Assembly (NCBI RefSeq): GCF_020564355.1 | Contig: NZ_JAJCRR010000001.1 | Coordinates: 1-64,000, forward strand | Direction of reading: 5' to 3' | Origin: Lachnospira pectinoschiza | Lineage (GTDB): Bacteria > Bacillota > Clostridia > Lachnospirales > Lachnospiraceae | Length of the DNA: 64,000 nucleotides | Shown here: positions 31,608-40,539 of the stretch, piece after piece | Position numbering within the stretch: position 1 is the stretch's first letter | Layout of the letters: each line of letters begins with the position of its first letter | Notes under the pieces: model-generated | Told to the model about the DNA's origin: nothing | What the model saw: only the letters and a program-made list of their open reading frames with translations | The model's database searches: none | Translations under genes and position numbers: made by a program

Positions 31608-32474
31608 ATGGAATATAAAATTGAAAATGAATTTTTAGAGGCGGTGGTTTGCAGTAAGGGCTGCGAACTGGTTTCCGTAAAGACCAAAAAGGACGGCGCA
31701 GAGCATATCTGGCAGGGGGATCCCGATGCGTGGAAGCGCCATGCGCCGGTGCTGTTTCCGTTGGTCGGAAAGTATAAGGACAACAAAACAGAATATCAGG
31801 GAAAGACGTATGAAATGTCCCAGCACGGTTTTGCACGGGATATGGAATTTGTACCGGTGTCAAAGACGAAAGATTCGATTGTGATGAATTTAACAGATAC
31901 CAAGGAAACACTTGAAAAGTATCCGTTTCATTTTGAATTACAGTGCAGTTTTACGTTAAAGGGCAGCAGTATTGAAGCAGGATGGAAGGTCATCAATTCC
32001 GATGCGGAAACGATGTATTTCAGCATTGGCGGACATCCGGCATTTATTTGTGACGACAGACAGTCGATGGCAGGCTGTGAGGTGGTTTTTGGGACGAAAA
32101 AGCCGGCATTATCCTATAAGCTGTTAAATGAAGACGGTTTGGTGGAAAATGAAGCGCATGAAATGAAGCTGGATGAAAGCAAAGTCACCGTCACGGAAGA
32201 CTTTTTTGACAAAGACGCATATATTTTTGAAAACAGCGGCTGTCGGGAAGTTTCAATTCAGGCAGACGGTAAAGCGGCTGTCACCGTGACCTTTGATGCG
32301 CCGGTATTCGGGCTGTGGTCGCCGGTCGGTAAAAAAGTGCCGTTTATCTGCATTGAGCCGTGGTACGGCAGAGCCGATGCGGCGGATTTTGACGGAAACC
32401 TTCAAAAACGTGCATGGCAGAATGAATTAGAACCGGGAAAAATTTTTGAAAAAGCGTATACAATCGCATTTTAA
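31608..32474 (+). CDS. Aldose 1-epimerase family protein
   Basis: A 288-aa galactose-mutarotase-fold protein. Features: N-terminal IENEFLEAVVCSKGCELVSVK, substrate-binding PVLFPLVGK, catalytic His in MSQHGFARDMEF, second His in SIGGHPAF, and late GLWSPVGKKVPFICIEPWYGRAD with the catalytic Glu. These are hallmarks of the YeaD/LacX-like branch. The ATG at 31608 directly follows GGAGGG; a start at 31539 would fall inside the hairpin repeat. A mutarotase next to an MFS carrier suggests a shared sugar pathway. Confidence 0.92.
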   Translation: MEYKIENEFLEAVVCSKGCELVSVKTKKDGAEHIWQGDPDAWKRHAPVLFPLVGKYKDNKTEYQGKTYEMSQHGFARDMEFVPVSKTKDSIVMNLTDTKETLEKYPFHFELQCSFTLKGSSIEAGWKVINSDAETMYFSIGGHPAFICDDRQSMAGCEVVFGTKKPALSYKLLNEDGLVENEAHEMKLDESKVTVTEDFFDKDAYIFENSGCREVSIQADGKAAVTVTFDAPVFGLWSPVGKKVPFICIEPWYGRADAADFDGNLQKRAWQNELEPGKIFEKAYTIAF

Positions 32475-32494
32475 GTATATAATAAATACAAGGC

Positions 32495-32539
32495 AAAGGC
32501 AGAATTGTAAAGAAATATTTACGGTTCTGCCTTTTTTTT
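32495..32539 (+). terminator. Rho-independent terminator
   Basis: AAAGGCAGAA and TTCTGCCTTT with T8; A-rich left arm, possibly bidirectional. Confidence 0.92.
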
Positions 32540-32586
32540 GTGCAAAATACACTAAAAACGGTCAAAATTTTTGCGGTTTTGGCTGA

Positions 32587-32615
32587 TTGATTTTGACTGA
32601 ATTTGACGGTATAAT
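32587..32615 (+). promoter_or_regulatory. Promoter of the fructose PTS operon
   Basis: TTGATT (32587-32592), 17 bp, TATAAT (32610-32615). The spacer repeats TTGAC twice (TTGACTGAATTTGAC), a possible site for the DeoR-type regulator encoded at the end of the operon; that is inference. Confidence 0.75.
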
Positions 32616-32687
32616 CAGATTAACAAAAGGAACAGTGAATGAACAATTAAAAAGGCAGCGCAGGACGTTTGCAGAATGGAGAAGAAT

Positions 32688-33629
32688 ATGATTTATACAG
32701 TGACGTTGAACCCTTCGCTGGATTATATCGTTTCTGTAGAGCATTTTAAACTGGGGCTGACAAACAGAACCGGTTTTGAACAGATTCTGCCGGGTGGCAA
32801 AGGCATTAATGTGTCAATTGTGTTAAAGAATCTCGGAATTGCCAGTACGGCACTGGGATTTACGGCAGGCTTTACAGGGGATGAAATTATCCGTGAACTG
32901 GAAAATACCGGAATTTCACAGGAGTTTATCCGGCTGGAGGAAGGCATTTCAAGAATTAATGTAAAGTTAAGGTCCATTGACGGAACGGAAATCAATGGCA
33001 GAGGCCCTGAGATTAAAAAGGAACGGTTAAAGGAACTGACGGACCGGCTGTGCCGGTTACAGCGGGGCGATGTATTATTTTTGTCCGGCAGCATTCCCGT
33101 ATCGGTGCCGGAAAATATTTACAGCACGATTATGCAACAGTTGAAAGACAAAGGTGTGATGATTGTTGTTGATGCGACAAAAGATTTACTGATGAATGTA
33201 CTTCCATATCACCCATTTTTAATTAAACCCAATAATCATGAATTAGGAGAAATATTTGGCGTAGAATTAAAGACAAGGCAGGAAGTTGTGCCATACGGAA
33301 AGAAACTTCAGGAACTTGGCGCGGAAAATGTACTGATATCCATGGCAGGAGAAGGGGCTGTACTGATTACAAAGCACGGTGCGGTTTACAAAAAGGAAGC
33401 ACCGGAAGGAAAACTGGTAAACGGCGTTGGTGCAGGGGATTCTATGGTGGCAGGATTTATGGCAGGATGGCTTGAAAAACAGGATTATGAATATGCATTT
33501 CATATGGGGATGGCGGCAGGAAGCGCCAGTGCATTTTCAGAAAATCTGGCGACAAAAGCAGAAATTCAGGCAGTATATGAGCAGGTAACAAGGATAAATT
33601 TACAGGAACAGACAGGAGGGATTTTATGA
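32688..33629 (+). CDS. fruK: 1-phosphofructokinase
   Basis: A 313-aa PfkB-family kinase that phosphorylates fructose 1-phosphate to fructose 1,6-bisphosphate. MIYTVTLNPSLDY is the FruK/LacC start, PGGKGINVSIVLKNLG the substrate-binding motif, LIKPNNHELGEIFG and the C-terminal VNGVGAGDSMVAGFMAGW with the catalytic Asp. ATG 32688 is used: GGAG at 32678-32681 is six bases upstream. Its stop overlaps the EIIABC start (ATGA). With the fructose-specific EII next to it, FruK is a better call than tagatose-6-phosphate kinase. Confidence 0.95.
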   Translation: MIYTVTLNPSLDYIVSVEHFKLGLTNRTGFEQILPGGKGINVSIVLKNLGIASTALGFTAGFTGDEIIRELENTGISQEFIRLEEGISRINVKLRSIDGTEINGRGPEIKKERLKELTDRLCRLQRGDVLFLSGSIPVSVPENIYSTIMQQLKDKGVMIVVDATKDLLMNVLPYHPFLIKPNNHELGEIFGVELKTRQEVVPYGKKLQELGAENVLISMAGEGAVLITKHGAVYKKEAPEGKLVNGVGAGDSMVAGFMAGWLEKQDYEYAFHMGMAAGSASAFSENLATKAEIQAVYEQVTRINLQEQTGGIL

Positions 33630-35542
33630 GAATTACGGATTTACTTGATGCAAGAAGCATTTCCTTACAGGCAGCACCGGGGAATAAGGAAGAAGCACTC
33701 AATCAGGCAGTAGAACTGATGACACAGCGGGGAAATATTTCAGATAAAGCAGCATACCGCAGACAGGTTGGGGAACGTGAAAAGGAAAGTACAACGGGAA
33801 TTGGTGAAGGCATTGCGATTCCACATGGGAAATGTGCAGCGGTATCTGCTCCGGGACTGGCAGCGATGGTGATTCCGGGCGGTGTGGATTTTGATTCGTT
33901 AGACGGAGAACCGGTTACACTACTGTTTTTGATAGCAGCACCCGATACAGAAGACAATATCCATCTGGATGTACTCGGTAAGCTGTCCATGCTGTTAATG
34001 GATGAAGAATTTACACAGCGGTTACGCGGTGCGGGCAGTGTAGAAGAATTTATAAAAATTATTGACGAAGCAGATGAAGAAAAAGCGGGAATTGAAGAAC
34101 GGCTTGAAACAGCAGGAGAAACCAAAAAGAGCAGTGAAGGCGGCGTAAAGATTCTGGCAGTAACATCCTGCCCGACAGGAATTGCACATACGTACATGGC
34201 AGCAGAGGGGCTTGAAAAGGCGGCAAAAGGGAAAAACTGCACGATTAAAATCGAAACGCGGGGTTCGGGCGGTGCTAAAAATGTGCTGACAGAACAGGAA
34301 ATCAAGGAAGCCGATTGTATTATCGTGGCGGCAGATGCCAAAGTGCCGATGACACGTTTTAACGGCAAAAAAGTGATTGAGTGTCCGGTATCAGACGGTA
34401 TCAGTAAGGCAGATACATTAATTGACCGGGCAATAAAGGGGGACGTTTCCATATACCATACGGGGGAAGAAGAGCAGGATACAAAAAATGAAGCAAAAGG
34501 CGGGATTGCACATCAGATTTATACACAGTTAATGAACGGTGTATCACATATGCTTCCATTCGTAGTCGGTGGCGGAATCTTAATTGCCATTGCATTTTTA
34601 ATTGATGGTCTGTGTGTGGATGTCGGTGCATTGACCGCAGAACAGCGTTCTAATTTCGGTACGATTACACAGGCGGCAGCACTGTTTAAAGGTATCGGTG
34701 GTGTTGCCTTCGGATTTATGCTTCCGGTGCTGGCAGGGTATATCGGCATGGCAATCGGGGACAGACCGGCACTGGCAGTCGGTTTTGTCGGCGGCATGAT
34801 GGCGGCAAACGGAAAATCGGGATTCCTTGGCGCACTGGTTGCAGGCTTTGCGGCAGGATACATTATTCTGGGACTGAAAAAGCTTTGTGTGAAACTGCCG
34901 GAAACAATTGAAAAACTGACACCGGTATTGATTTATCCGGTAGCGGGTATTTTAATCATTGGACTGCTTATGCAGTTTATTGTAGAACCGGTGATGGGCG
35001 GCATTAATACCGGATTAAACAGTGCGTTAACCGGCATGAGCGGCACAAGCAAGATAGCACTCGGATTTATTCTTGGCGGCATGATGGCGGTTGATATGGG
35101 CGGACCGTTTAACAAAGCGGCATATGTATTTGGTACGGCCTCCATTATTGCAGGCAACTATGATATCATGGCGGCAGTTATGATTGGCGGTATGACACCG
35201 CCGTGTGCAATCGCACTGGCAACGATGTTGTTCCCGAACAAGTTTACAAAGCAGGAGCGGGAAGCAGGACCGACCAACTTTATTATGGGACTGGCATTTA
35301 TTACCGAAGGTGCAATTCCTTATGCAGCATCCGACCCACTGCATGTCATACCGGCATGTGTCATTGGTTCGGGGATTGCAGGAGCAATGTCTATGGCATT
35401 CAAATGTACACTGATGGCACCGCACGGCGGCATCTTTGTCGTACCGGTAATCGGGAATCCGTGGATGTATCTGATTGCACTGGTTGTCGGAATGGCGGTT
35501 TCAACGGTGTTACTCGGAGTATTAAAGAAAAAGGTAAGATAA
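33626..35542 (+). CDS. fruA: PTS fructose transporter EIIABC
   Basis: A 638-aa three-domain permease that imports fructose and phosphorylates it at C1. Domain EIIA (1-145) with active His67 in GIAIPHGKC; EIIB (about 174-270) with Cys182 in AVTSCPTGIAHTYMAAEGLE; EIIC (about 290-638) with many membrane spans and PLHVIPACVIGSGIAGA. Fused A-B-C order is usual for Firmicutes. Translation is coupled to fruK by a 4-nt overlap. HPr and EI follow in the same operon. Confidence 0.96.
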   Translation: MRITDLLDARSISLQAAPGNKEEALNQAVELMTQRGNISDKAAYRRQVGEREKESTTGIGEGIAIPHGKCAAVSAPGLAAMVIPGGVDFDSLDGEPVTLLFLIAAPDTEDNIHLDVLGKLSMLLMDEEFTQRLRGAGSVEEFIKIIDEADEEKAGIEERLETAGETKKSSEGGVKILAVTSCPTGIAHTYMAAEGLEKAAKGKNCTIKIETRGSGGAKNVLTEQEIKEADCIIVAADAKVPMTRFNGKKVIECPVSDGISKADTLIDRAIKGDVSIYHTGEEEQDTKNEAKGGIAHQIYTQLMNGVSHMLPFVVGGGILIAIAFLIDGLCVDVGALTAEQRSNFGTITQAAALFKGIGGVAFGFMLPVLAGYIGMAIGDRPALAVGFVGGMMAANGKSGFLGALVAGFAAGYIILGLKKLCVKLPETIEKLTPVLIYPVAGILIIGLLMQFIVEPVMGGINTGLNSALTGMSGTSKIALGFILGGMMAVDMGGPFNKAAYVFGTASIIAGNYDIMAAVMIGGMTPPCAIALATMLFPNKFTKQEREAGPTNFIMGLAFITEGAIPYAASDPLHVIPACVIGSGIAGAMSMAFKCTLMAPHGGIFVVPVIGNPWMYLIALVVGMAVSTVLLGVLKKKVR

Positions 35543-35573
35543 ATGTGCCTACAGAAAAGAAAGGTGGTATATT

Positions 35574-35831
35574 ATGAAAGAATTTCAGTACACAATTACA
35601 GATCCGGAAGGGATTCATGCAAGACCGGCAGGAGAGCTGGTTAAGGCGGCAAAGGCATTTACAAGCAGTATTAAGATTGTAAAAGACGGAAAAGAAGGCG
35701 ACTGCAAAAAGATTTTTACGGTTATGGCACTGGCAGTAAAAAAAGATAATGAAGTGACAATCCGTATTGAAGGTGAAGACGAAGATGCCGCATTTACGGC
35801 AATGGAAAAATTCATGAAAGAAATACTTTGA
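35574..35831 (+). CDS. HPr-family phosphocarrier lacking Ser46
   Basis: An 85-aa HPr. The phospho-accepting His15 is in EGIHARPAGELVKAAK, exactly as in the family. In Firmicutes Ser46, the target of HPr kinase, normally lies in K-S-I-M-G-V-M; here the segment is KKIFTVM, so position 46 is Lys while Ile47, Val50 and Met51 are kept. This HPr can carry phosphate from EI to EII but should be blind to the Ser-P carbon-repression circuit. It sits between EIIABC and EI (31 bp each side), which suits an operon-dedicated carrier. Strong AAAGGTGG site. Confidence 0.93.
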   Translation: MKEFQYTITDPEGIHARPAGELVKAAKAFTSSIKIVKDGKEGDCKKIFTVMALAVKKDNEVTIRIEGEDEDAAFTAMEKFMKEIL

Positions 35832-35862
35832 TTTAAAGTGTGCGGATTAAGGAGGTGCGGCG

Positions 35863-37512
35863 ATGCGTGTATATAGTGGAAAAAGTGTTTTTGGCGGCAT
35901 TGCAATCGGAACGATACAGGTTTATAAAAAAGGGGAGCAGCAGGTCAAAAGAAGAAAGATTGAAGATGTTCCCGCAGAAATCAGACGGTATCGCACGGCA
36001 AAGCAGACAGCGTTAGAACAGCTTCAGAATCTGTATGACAAAGCGTTAAAAGAAGTCGGGGAAGCCAATGCGGCAATTTTTGAAATCCATCAGATGATGT
36101 TAGAAGATGACGACTACAATGAATCTGTAGAAAATATCATTGAAACGCAGAGGGTCAATGCAGAATATGCCGTCGCCGTAACCGAAGATAACTTTGCGCA
36201 GATGTTTGCTTCCATGGAAGATGAATATATGCGTGGAAGGGCGGCTGACGTGCGGGACATTTCCGAGCGGCTGGTATCGGTGTTGAGCGGAAACGCAGGC
36301 GGCGGTGTGCAGACCGAAGAACCGGTCATTATTGCGGCACAGGACCTTGCACCGTCAGAAACCGTGCAGATGGATAAGCAGAAGGTGCTTTCCTTTGTGA
36401 CAATAGACGGTTCTATGAATTCCCATACGGCGATTCTTGCAAGAACCATGGGAATCCCGGCACTTGTCGGTGCATCAGTTCCGCTTGACGATACGATTGA
36501 TGGCAGGCTTGGCATCGTAGACGGAGTCAGCGGCGTGCTTTATGTAGAGCCGGATGAGGAAACACTGGCGCAGATGAAAGAAAAGCAGGCACAGCAGGAA
36601 GAACAGAAGCGGCTTCTTGAATTATTAAAAGGCAGGGAAAATAAGACGTTAGACGGAAAGACCATACAGCTGTATGCCAATATCGGAAACAGCAAAGATC
36701 TGGCGGCTGTGCTTCAAAATGATGCAGGGGGTATTGGATTATTCCGCAGTGAATTTATCTATCTGGAGCGGGAAGATTTTCCGACGGAGGAAGAACAATT
36801 TCAGATTTATAAGACGGTTGTGCAGACAATGGCAGGAAAACGTGTTATTATTAGAACACTGGATATCGGCGCAGATAAACAATGTGAATATTTTCACATG
36901 GATAAAGAGGACAATCCGGCAATGGGGTGCCGCGCAATCCGCATCTGTCTGACACGTCCGGAAATTTTTAAAACACAGCTGCGGGCATTGTTTCGGGCAA
37001 GCGCCTTTGGAAAACTGGCAATTATGTATCCGATGATTACCAGTGTGAAAGAAGTGCGGGCAGTTAAACAGATTGTTTCAGAGGTAAAAGAAGAATTAGA
37101 CCGGCAGGGTATTGAATACAACACACCGGAGCAGGGCATCATGATTGAAACTCCGGCGGCAGTTATGATTAGTGATGAGCTGGCAAAAGAAGTTGATTTT
37201 TTTAGTATCGGAACGAATGACCTGACACAGTATACACTGGCAATTGACCGTCAGAATACAAAACTGGAAGCATTTTACGATGCACATCATCCGGCAGTTT
37301 TAAAGATGATTGAAATGACGATTGCCAATGCACATAAGGCAGGAATCTGGGCGGGTATCTGCGGCGAACTGGGAGCAGATACACAGCTTACGAAAGAATT
37401 TCTTGCAATGGGAGTTGATGAACTCTCTGTTTCACCGGCAAAAATTCTGCCGGTGAGAAAGGTTATTCTGGAAACAGATGTAGAAGCATACCGCAGAAGA
37501 AAGCAGGAGTAG
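35863..37512 (+). CDS. ptsI: PTS enzyme I
   Basis: A 549-aa phosphoenolpyruvate-protein phosphotransferase. N-terminal domain with the HPr-binding helices (FEIHQMMLEDDDY) and active His188 in GSMNSHTAILARTMGIPALVG; C-terminal PEP-binding barrel with GIGLFRSEFIYLERED, RTLDIGADKQ, AMGCRAIRICL and SIGTNDLTQYTLAIDRQN. Slightly shorter than the usual 570 residues. Having EI inside a fructose operon suggests either the only general PTS genes placed here or a dedicated set. GGAGG ribosome site; the DeoR gene follows 2 bp after the stop. Confidence 0.95.
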   Translation: MRVYSGKSVFGGIAIGTIQVYKKGEQQVKRRKIEDVPAEIRRYRTAKQTALEQLQNLYDKALKEVGEANAAIFEIHQMMLEDDDYNESVENIIETQRVNAEYAVAVTEDNFAQMFASMEDEYMRGRAADVRDISERLVSVLSGNAGGGVQTEEPVIIAAQDLAPSETVQMDKQKVLSFVTIDGSMNSHTAILARTMGIPALVGASVPLDDTIDGRLGIVDGVSGVLYVEPDEETLAQMKEKQAQQEEQKRLLELLKGRENKTLDGKTIQLYANIGNSKDLAAVLQNDAGGIGLFRSEFIYLEREDFPTEEEQFQIYKTVVQTMAGKRVIIRTLDIGADKQCEYFHMDKEDNPAMGCRAIRICLTRPEIFKTQLRALFRASAFGKLAIMYPMITSVKEVRAVKQIVSEVKEELDRQGIEYNTPEQGIMIETPAAVMISDELAKEVDFFSIGTNDLTQYTLAIDRQNTKLEAFYDAHHPAVLKMIEMTIANAHKAGIWAGICGELGADTQLTKEFLAMGVDELSVSPAKILPVRKVILETDVEAYRRRKQE

Positions 37513-37514
37513 TC

Positions 37515-38258
37515 ATGTTGACAGAACAGCGTTATGAAATGATATTAAATCTGCTGGAAGAAAACAAAAGTGTTACCGTAACACAGATTAAGGAACTGCT
37601 TCATATTTCAGAGTCTACGGCACGCCGGGACATTACGGCACTGCATCAGGCAGGAAAGCTGATAAAGGTTTTCGGTGGCGCAGTGGCGCTGGAGGGTGAA
37701 GTGATTTCAAGGGAACCAACCGTACAGCAGAAGGAAAATGTAAACAAAGAACAGAAAATACGCATTGCAAAGTATGCGGCATCGCTGATTGAGCCGGATG
37801 ATTTTGTGTTTATTGATGCGGGAACAACCACGGCATATATGATTGACTATATTACACAGAGAAATGCCACGTATGTGACCAATGCAGTATTACATGCGAG
37901 AAGACTTGCCGCGGCGGGATTCCGTGTGTTTTTAACCGGCGGCGAGTTAAAGGGCAGTACGGAGGCACTGATTGGAACGGAAGCAGTCGGAGCATTACAG
38001 CGGTATCATTTTGTCAAAGGCTTTTTCGGTGTAAACGGTATCACCTTAAAATGCGGCTTTACGACACCGGATATTCATGAAGCATCGGTGAAGAAAGCAG
38101 CGGTGGCACAGTGCCGTAAATGCTACATACTGGCAGATTCGGAAAAATTCAACCGTGTCAGTCCGGTGACCTTTGCACCGTTTTACGGTGCAAAGATTAT
38201 AACGGACAGCATTCCAATGGAATATGCGGAGTATAAAAACATTGTAAAATGCGGGTAA
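37515..38258 (+). CDS. DeoR/GlpR-family regulator of the fructose operon
   Basis: A 247-aa repressor: N-terminal helix-turn-helix (VTVTQIKELLHISESTARRDITALHQAGKLIKVFGGA) and a sugar-phosphate-sensing domain with FIDAGTTTAYMIDY, FLTGGELKG and the C-terminal ADSEKFNRVSP. Family relatives respond to fructose 1-phosphate or fructose 1,6-bisphosphate. Position as last gene, 2 bp after ptsI, differs from the usual regulator-first fru operon and implies autoregulation through read-through. Terminator directly after. Confidence 0.92.
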   Translation: MLTEQRYEMILNLLEENKSVTVTQIKELLHISESTARRDITALHQAGKLIKVFGGAVALEGEVISREPTVQQKENVNKEQKIRIAKYAASLIEPDDFVFIDAGTTTAYMIDYITQRNATYVTNAVLHARRLAAAGFRVFLTGGELKGSTEALIGTEAVGALQRYHFVKGFFGVNGITLKCGFTTPDIHEASVKKAAVAQCRKCYILADSEKFNRVSPVTFAPFYGAKIITDSIPMEYAEYKNIVKCG

Positions 38259-38285
38259 AGCCGAAGAATCTTAAATAAAAATATC

Positions 38286-38325
38286 TTCCGGAATCAGAAT
38301 ATAAAGCTGGTTCCGGAAATTTTTT
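38286..38325 (+). terminator. Rho-independent terminator of the fructose operon
   Basis: TTCCGGAATCAG and CTGGTTCCGGAA with a 9-nt loop and T7. Confidence 0.94.
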
Positions 38326-38440
38326 TATAAATGAATTGTATGCAATTGAGAACTGTACAAAAACGTACCGGATGTTGTATGATAAAAGCAGTTTGTTACA
38401 GAAAACAACGCAGTCAAAAACGGCAGAGAGAGAGGTCATC

Positions 38441-39775
38441 ATGAGCAGATATACAAAAAATGATATTTTCAGAATGGTAGAGGAAGAAGACGTTGAGTTT
38501 ATCCGTTTACAGTTTACGGATATTTTCGGCGTGTTAAAAAATATTGCAATTACGTCCAGCCAGCTTGAACGTGCATTAAATAACCAGTGTATGTTTGACG
38601 GCTCGGCAGTGGAAGGCTTTGTGCGGATTGAAGAATCTGATATGTATTTGTATCCTGATTATGACACATTTGAAATCTTTCCGTGGCGTCCGCAGCAGGG
38701 AAAGGTCGCAAGACTGATTTGCGATGTCTATACGGTGGACGGAAAGCCGTTTCAGGGTGACCCGCGAAACGTTTTAAAGAGAGCAATTCAGGAAGCTGCT
38801 GATATGGGTTATGTCTTTGATGTCGGACCGGAATGTGAATTTTTCTTATTCCATACTGATGATAATGGACTGCCGACAACGCTGACCCATGAAAAGGGTG
38901 GTTATTTTGATTTAGGTCCGATTGATTTGGGTGAAAATGTAAGACGTGATATGATTCTGACACTTGAAGATATGGGCTTTGAAATCGAAGCTTCCCACCA
39001 CGAGGTTGCGCCGGCACAGCACGAGATTGACTTCCGCTATGATGAAGCGTTAATTACGGCGGATAACATTATGACCTTTAAACTGACGGTCAAGACGATT
39101 GCTAAAAGACACGGTCTGTATGCAACCTTTATGCCAAAACCGAAATACGGCATCAACGGTTCGGGCATGCATGTCAATATGTCCCTTGCAACATTGGACG
39201 GCAGAAATATTTTTACAGATGAAAATGATGAACGCGGACTCTCGGAAGATGCGTATCATTTTATTGCGGGACTGATGGCGCATGCAAAGGGCATGACGGC
39301 AATTACCAATCCATTGGTCAATTCTTATAAAAGACTGGTACCTGGCCACGAAGCGCCGGTTTATATCGCATGGTCGTCTGTTAATAGAAGTCCGTTAATC
39401 CGTATCCCTGCAGGCAGGGGCGAAACAACCCGTGTGGAATTAAGAAGTCCGGATCCGGCAGCCAATCCGTATCTTGTACTGGCGGCATGTCTTTCGGCAG
39501 GCTTGGACGGTATTAAAAGAAAGCTTACCGTGCCGGACAGCGTAGACTGCAATATTTTTGAGATGACACAGGAGGAACGTGATAAGGCAGGCATTGAAAA
39601 GCTGCCGGAAAATCTTTACGAAGCTATACAGTGCATGCAGGAAGATAAAGTCATCTGTGATGTTTTAGGAGAACACATTGTATCCAAATACGTCGAAGCC
39701 AAGTTAAAAGAGTGGAATGATTACCGCACCCGGGTTTCCCAGTGGGAATTAGATGAATACCTGTACAAGTTCTAA
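38441..39775 (+). CDS. glnA: Glutamine synthetase, type I
   Basis: A 444-aa ammonium-assimilating enzyme of the GSI-alpha length class (no adenylylation insert expected). Beta-grasp N-terminus with [35 protein letters not shown]; metal ligands in GPECEFFLF and [18 protein letters not shown] site in [42 protein letters not shown]. Start at ATG 38441 behind GAGAGAGG; the longer frame from 38336 lacks support. An ANTAR-type regulator follows by 45 bp, a pairing seen in Clostridia. Confidence 0.96.
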   Translation: MSRYTKNDIFRMVEEEDVEFIRLQFTDIFGVLKNIAITSSQLERALNNQCMFDGSAVEGFVRIEESDMYLYPDYDTFEIFPWRPQQGKVARLICDVYTVDGKPFQGDPRNVLKRAIQEAADMGYVFDVGPECEFFLFHTDDNGLPTTLTHEKGGYFDLGPIDLGENVRRDMILTLEDMGFEIEASHHEVAPAQHEIDFRYDEALITADNIMTFKLTVKTIAKRHGLYATFMPKPKYGINGSGMHVNMSLATLDGRNIFTDENDERGLSEDAYHFIAGLMAHAKGMTAITNPLVNSYKRLVPGHEAPVYIAWSSVNRSPLIRIPAGRGETTRVELRSPDPAANPYLVLAACLSAGLDGIKRKLTVPDSVDCNIFEMTQEERDKAGIEKLPENLYEAIQCMQEDKVICDVLGEHIVSKYVEAKLKEWNDYRTRVSQWELDEYLYKF

Positions 39776-39820
39776 GCAGGAATAAAGACAGCCAATACAG
39801 TAAAAACGGAGGAAAGGAAA

Positions 39821-40372
39821 ATGGCAACACTGATTGTAGCATTTCCTAAGTTAGAAGAAGCAAAAGCTGTCAGAAATCTGCTGGTCAGGAGAGGTTATGA
39901 AGTCGCTTTGGCATGTACATCAGGGGCACAGGCAATCAATATGGCGGACCGCCTGTCAGACGGAATTATTATCTGTGGATATAAGCTTTCAGATAATATG
40001 TTGTATTCCGAACTGTATGAGTATAAGCCGAAAAGCTTTGAAATGCTGCTTGTGGCATCGAAAAATCTGTGGGATGACTGCCAGGACAATGACATTGTCT
40101 GTGCGGCAATGCCGATCAAAGTCAATGACCTGATAAATACAATAGAAATGATGCTGCAGGTACAGGTGCGCAGGCGGAAAAAGAAACGCATGCAGCCGAA
40201 ACGCCGCAGCCCGCAGGAGCAGAAGGTAATTGACGATGCAAAAGCAATCCTGATGGAAAAGAACAATATGACAGAACCGGAGGCATTCCGCTATATTCAG
40301 AAATGTAGTATGGACAGCGGAAACACAATGGTAGAATCCGCTTCAATGGTAATAGGAATTTATTCAGAATAA
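39821..40372 (+). CDS. ANTAR-domain antiterminator with a degenerate receiver
   Basis: A 183-aa protein. The first ~115 residues have the layout of a receiver (VAFPKLEEAKAVRNLLVRRGYEVALA; DGIIICGYKLSDN), but the acidic pair is missing and the acceptor position reads Cys-Gly instead of Asp, so phosphorylation is unlikely. After a basic stretch (RRRKKKRMQPKRR) comes the three-helix ANTAR RNA-binding domain (EQKVIDDAKAILMEKNNMTEPEAFRYIQKCSMDSG). ANTAR proteins bind dual hairpins in leaders and prevent termination. Location after glnA suggests nitrogen control. AGGAAAGG ribosome site. Confidence 0.9.
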   Translation: MATLIVAFPKLEEAKAVRNLLVRRGYEVALACTSGAQAINMADRLSDGIIICGYKLSDNMLYSELYEYKPKSFEMLLVASKNLWDDCQDNDIVCAAMPIKVNDLINTIEMMLQVQVRRRKKKRMQPKRRSPQEQKVIDDAKAILMEKNNMTEPEAFRYIQKCSMDSGNTMVESASMVIGIYSE

Positions 40373-40393
40373 ATATATCAGAAATGTGGAGAA

Positions 40394-40531
40394 GTGTGAA
40401 CAAGCCATAAATCTAAGCTTGTTCACAGGGAGATTTGTTTCTGAGCGAAAACAAATCTCCCTGATTGCAGATGAGAAACCGCCTGCGCGAATTTCTCATC
40501 GCAGCTTCGCGGCAAAGTCGCTCAGAAATGA
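40394..40531 (+). repeat. Modular hairpin repeat, copy B (three modules)
   Basis: Module 1: GTGAACAAGC (40396-40405) / GCTTGTTCAC (40417-40426). Module 2: GGGAGATTTGTTT (40428-40440) / AAACAAATCTCCC (40449-40461). Module 3: GATGAGAAA (40470-40478) / TTTCTCATC (40492-40500) with loop CGCCTGCGCGA and tail CGGCAAAGTCGCTCAG. It ends at the GAGGAG ribosome site of dapF. Confidence 0.88.
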
Positions 40532-40539
40532 GGAGTAGT

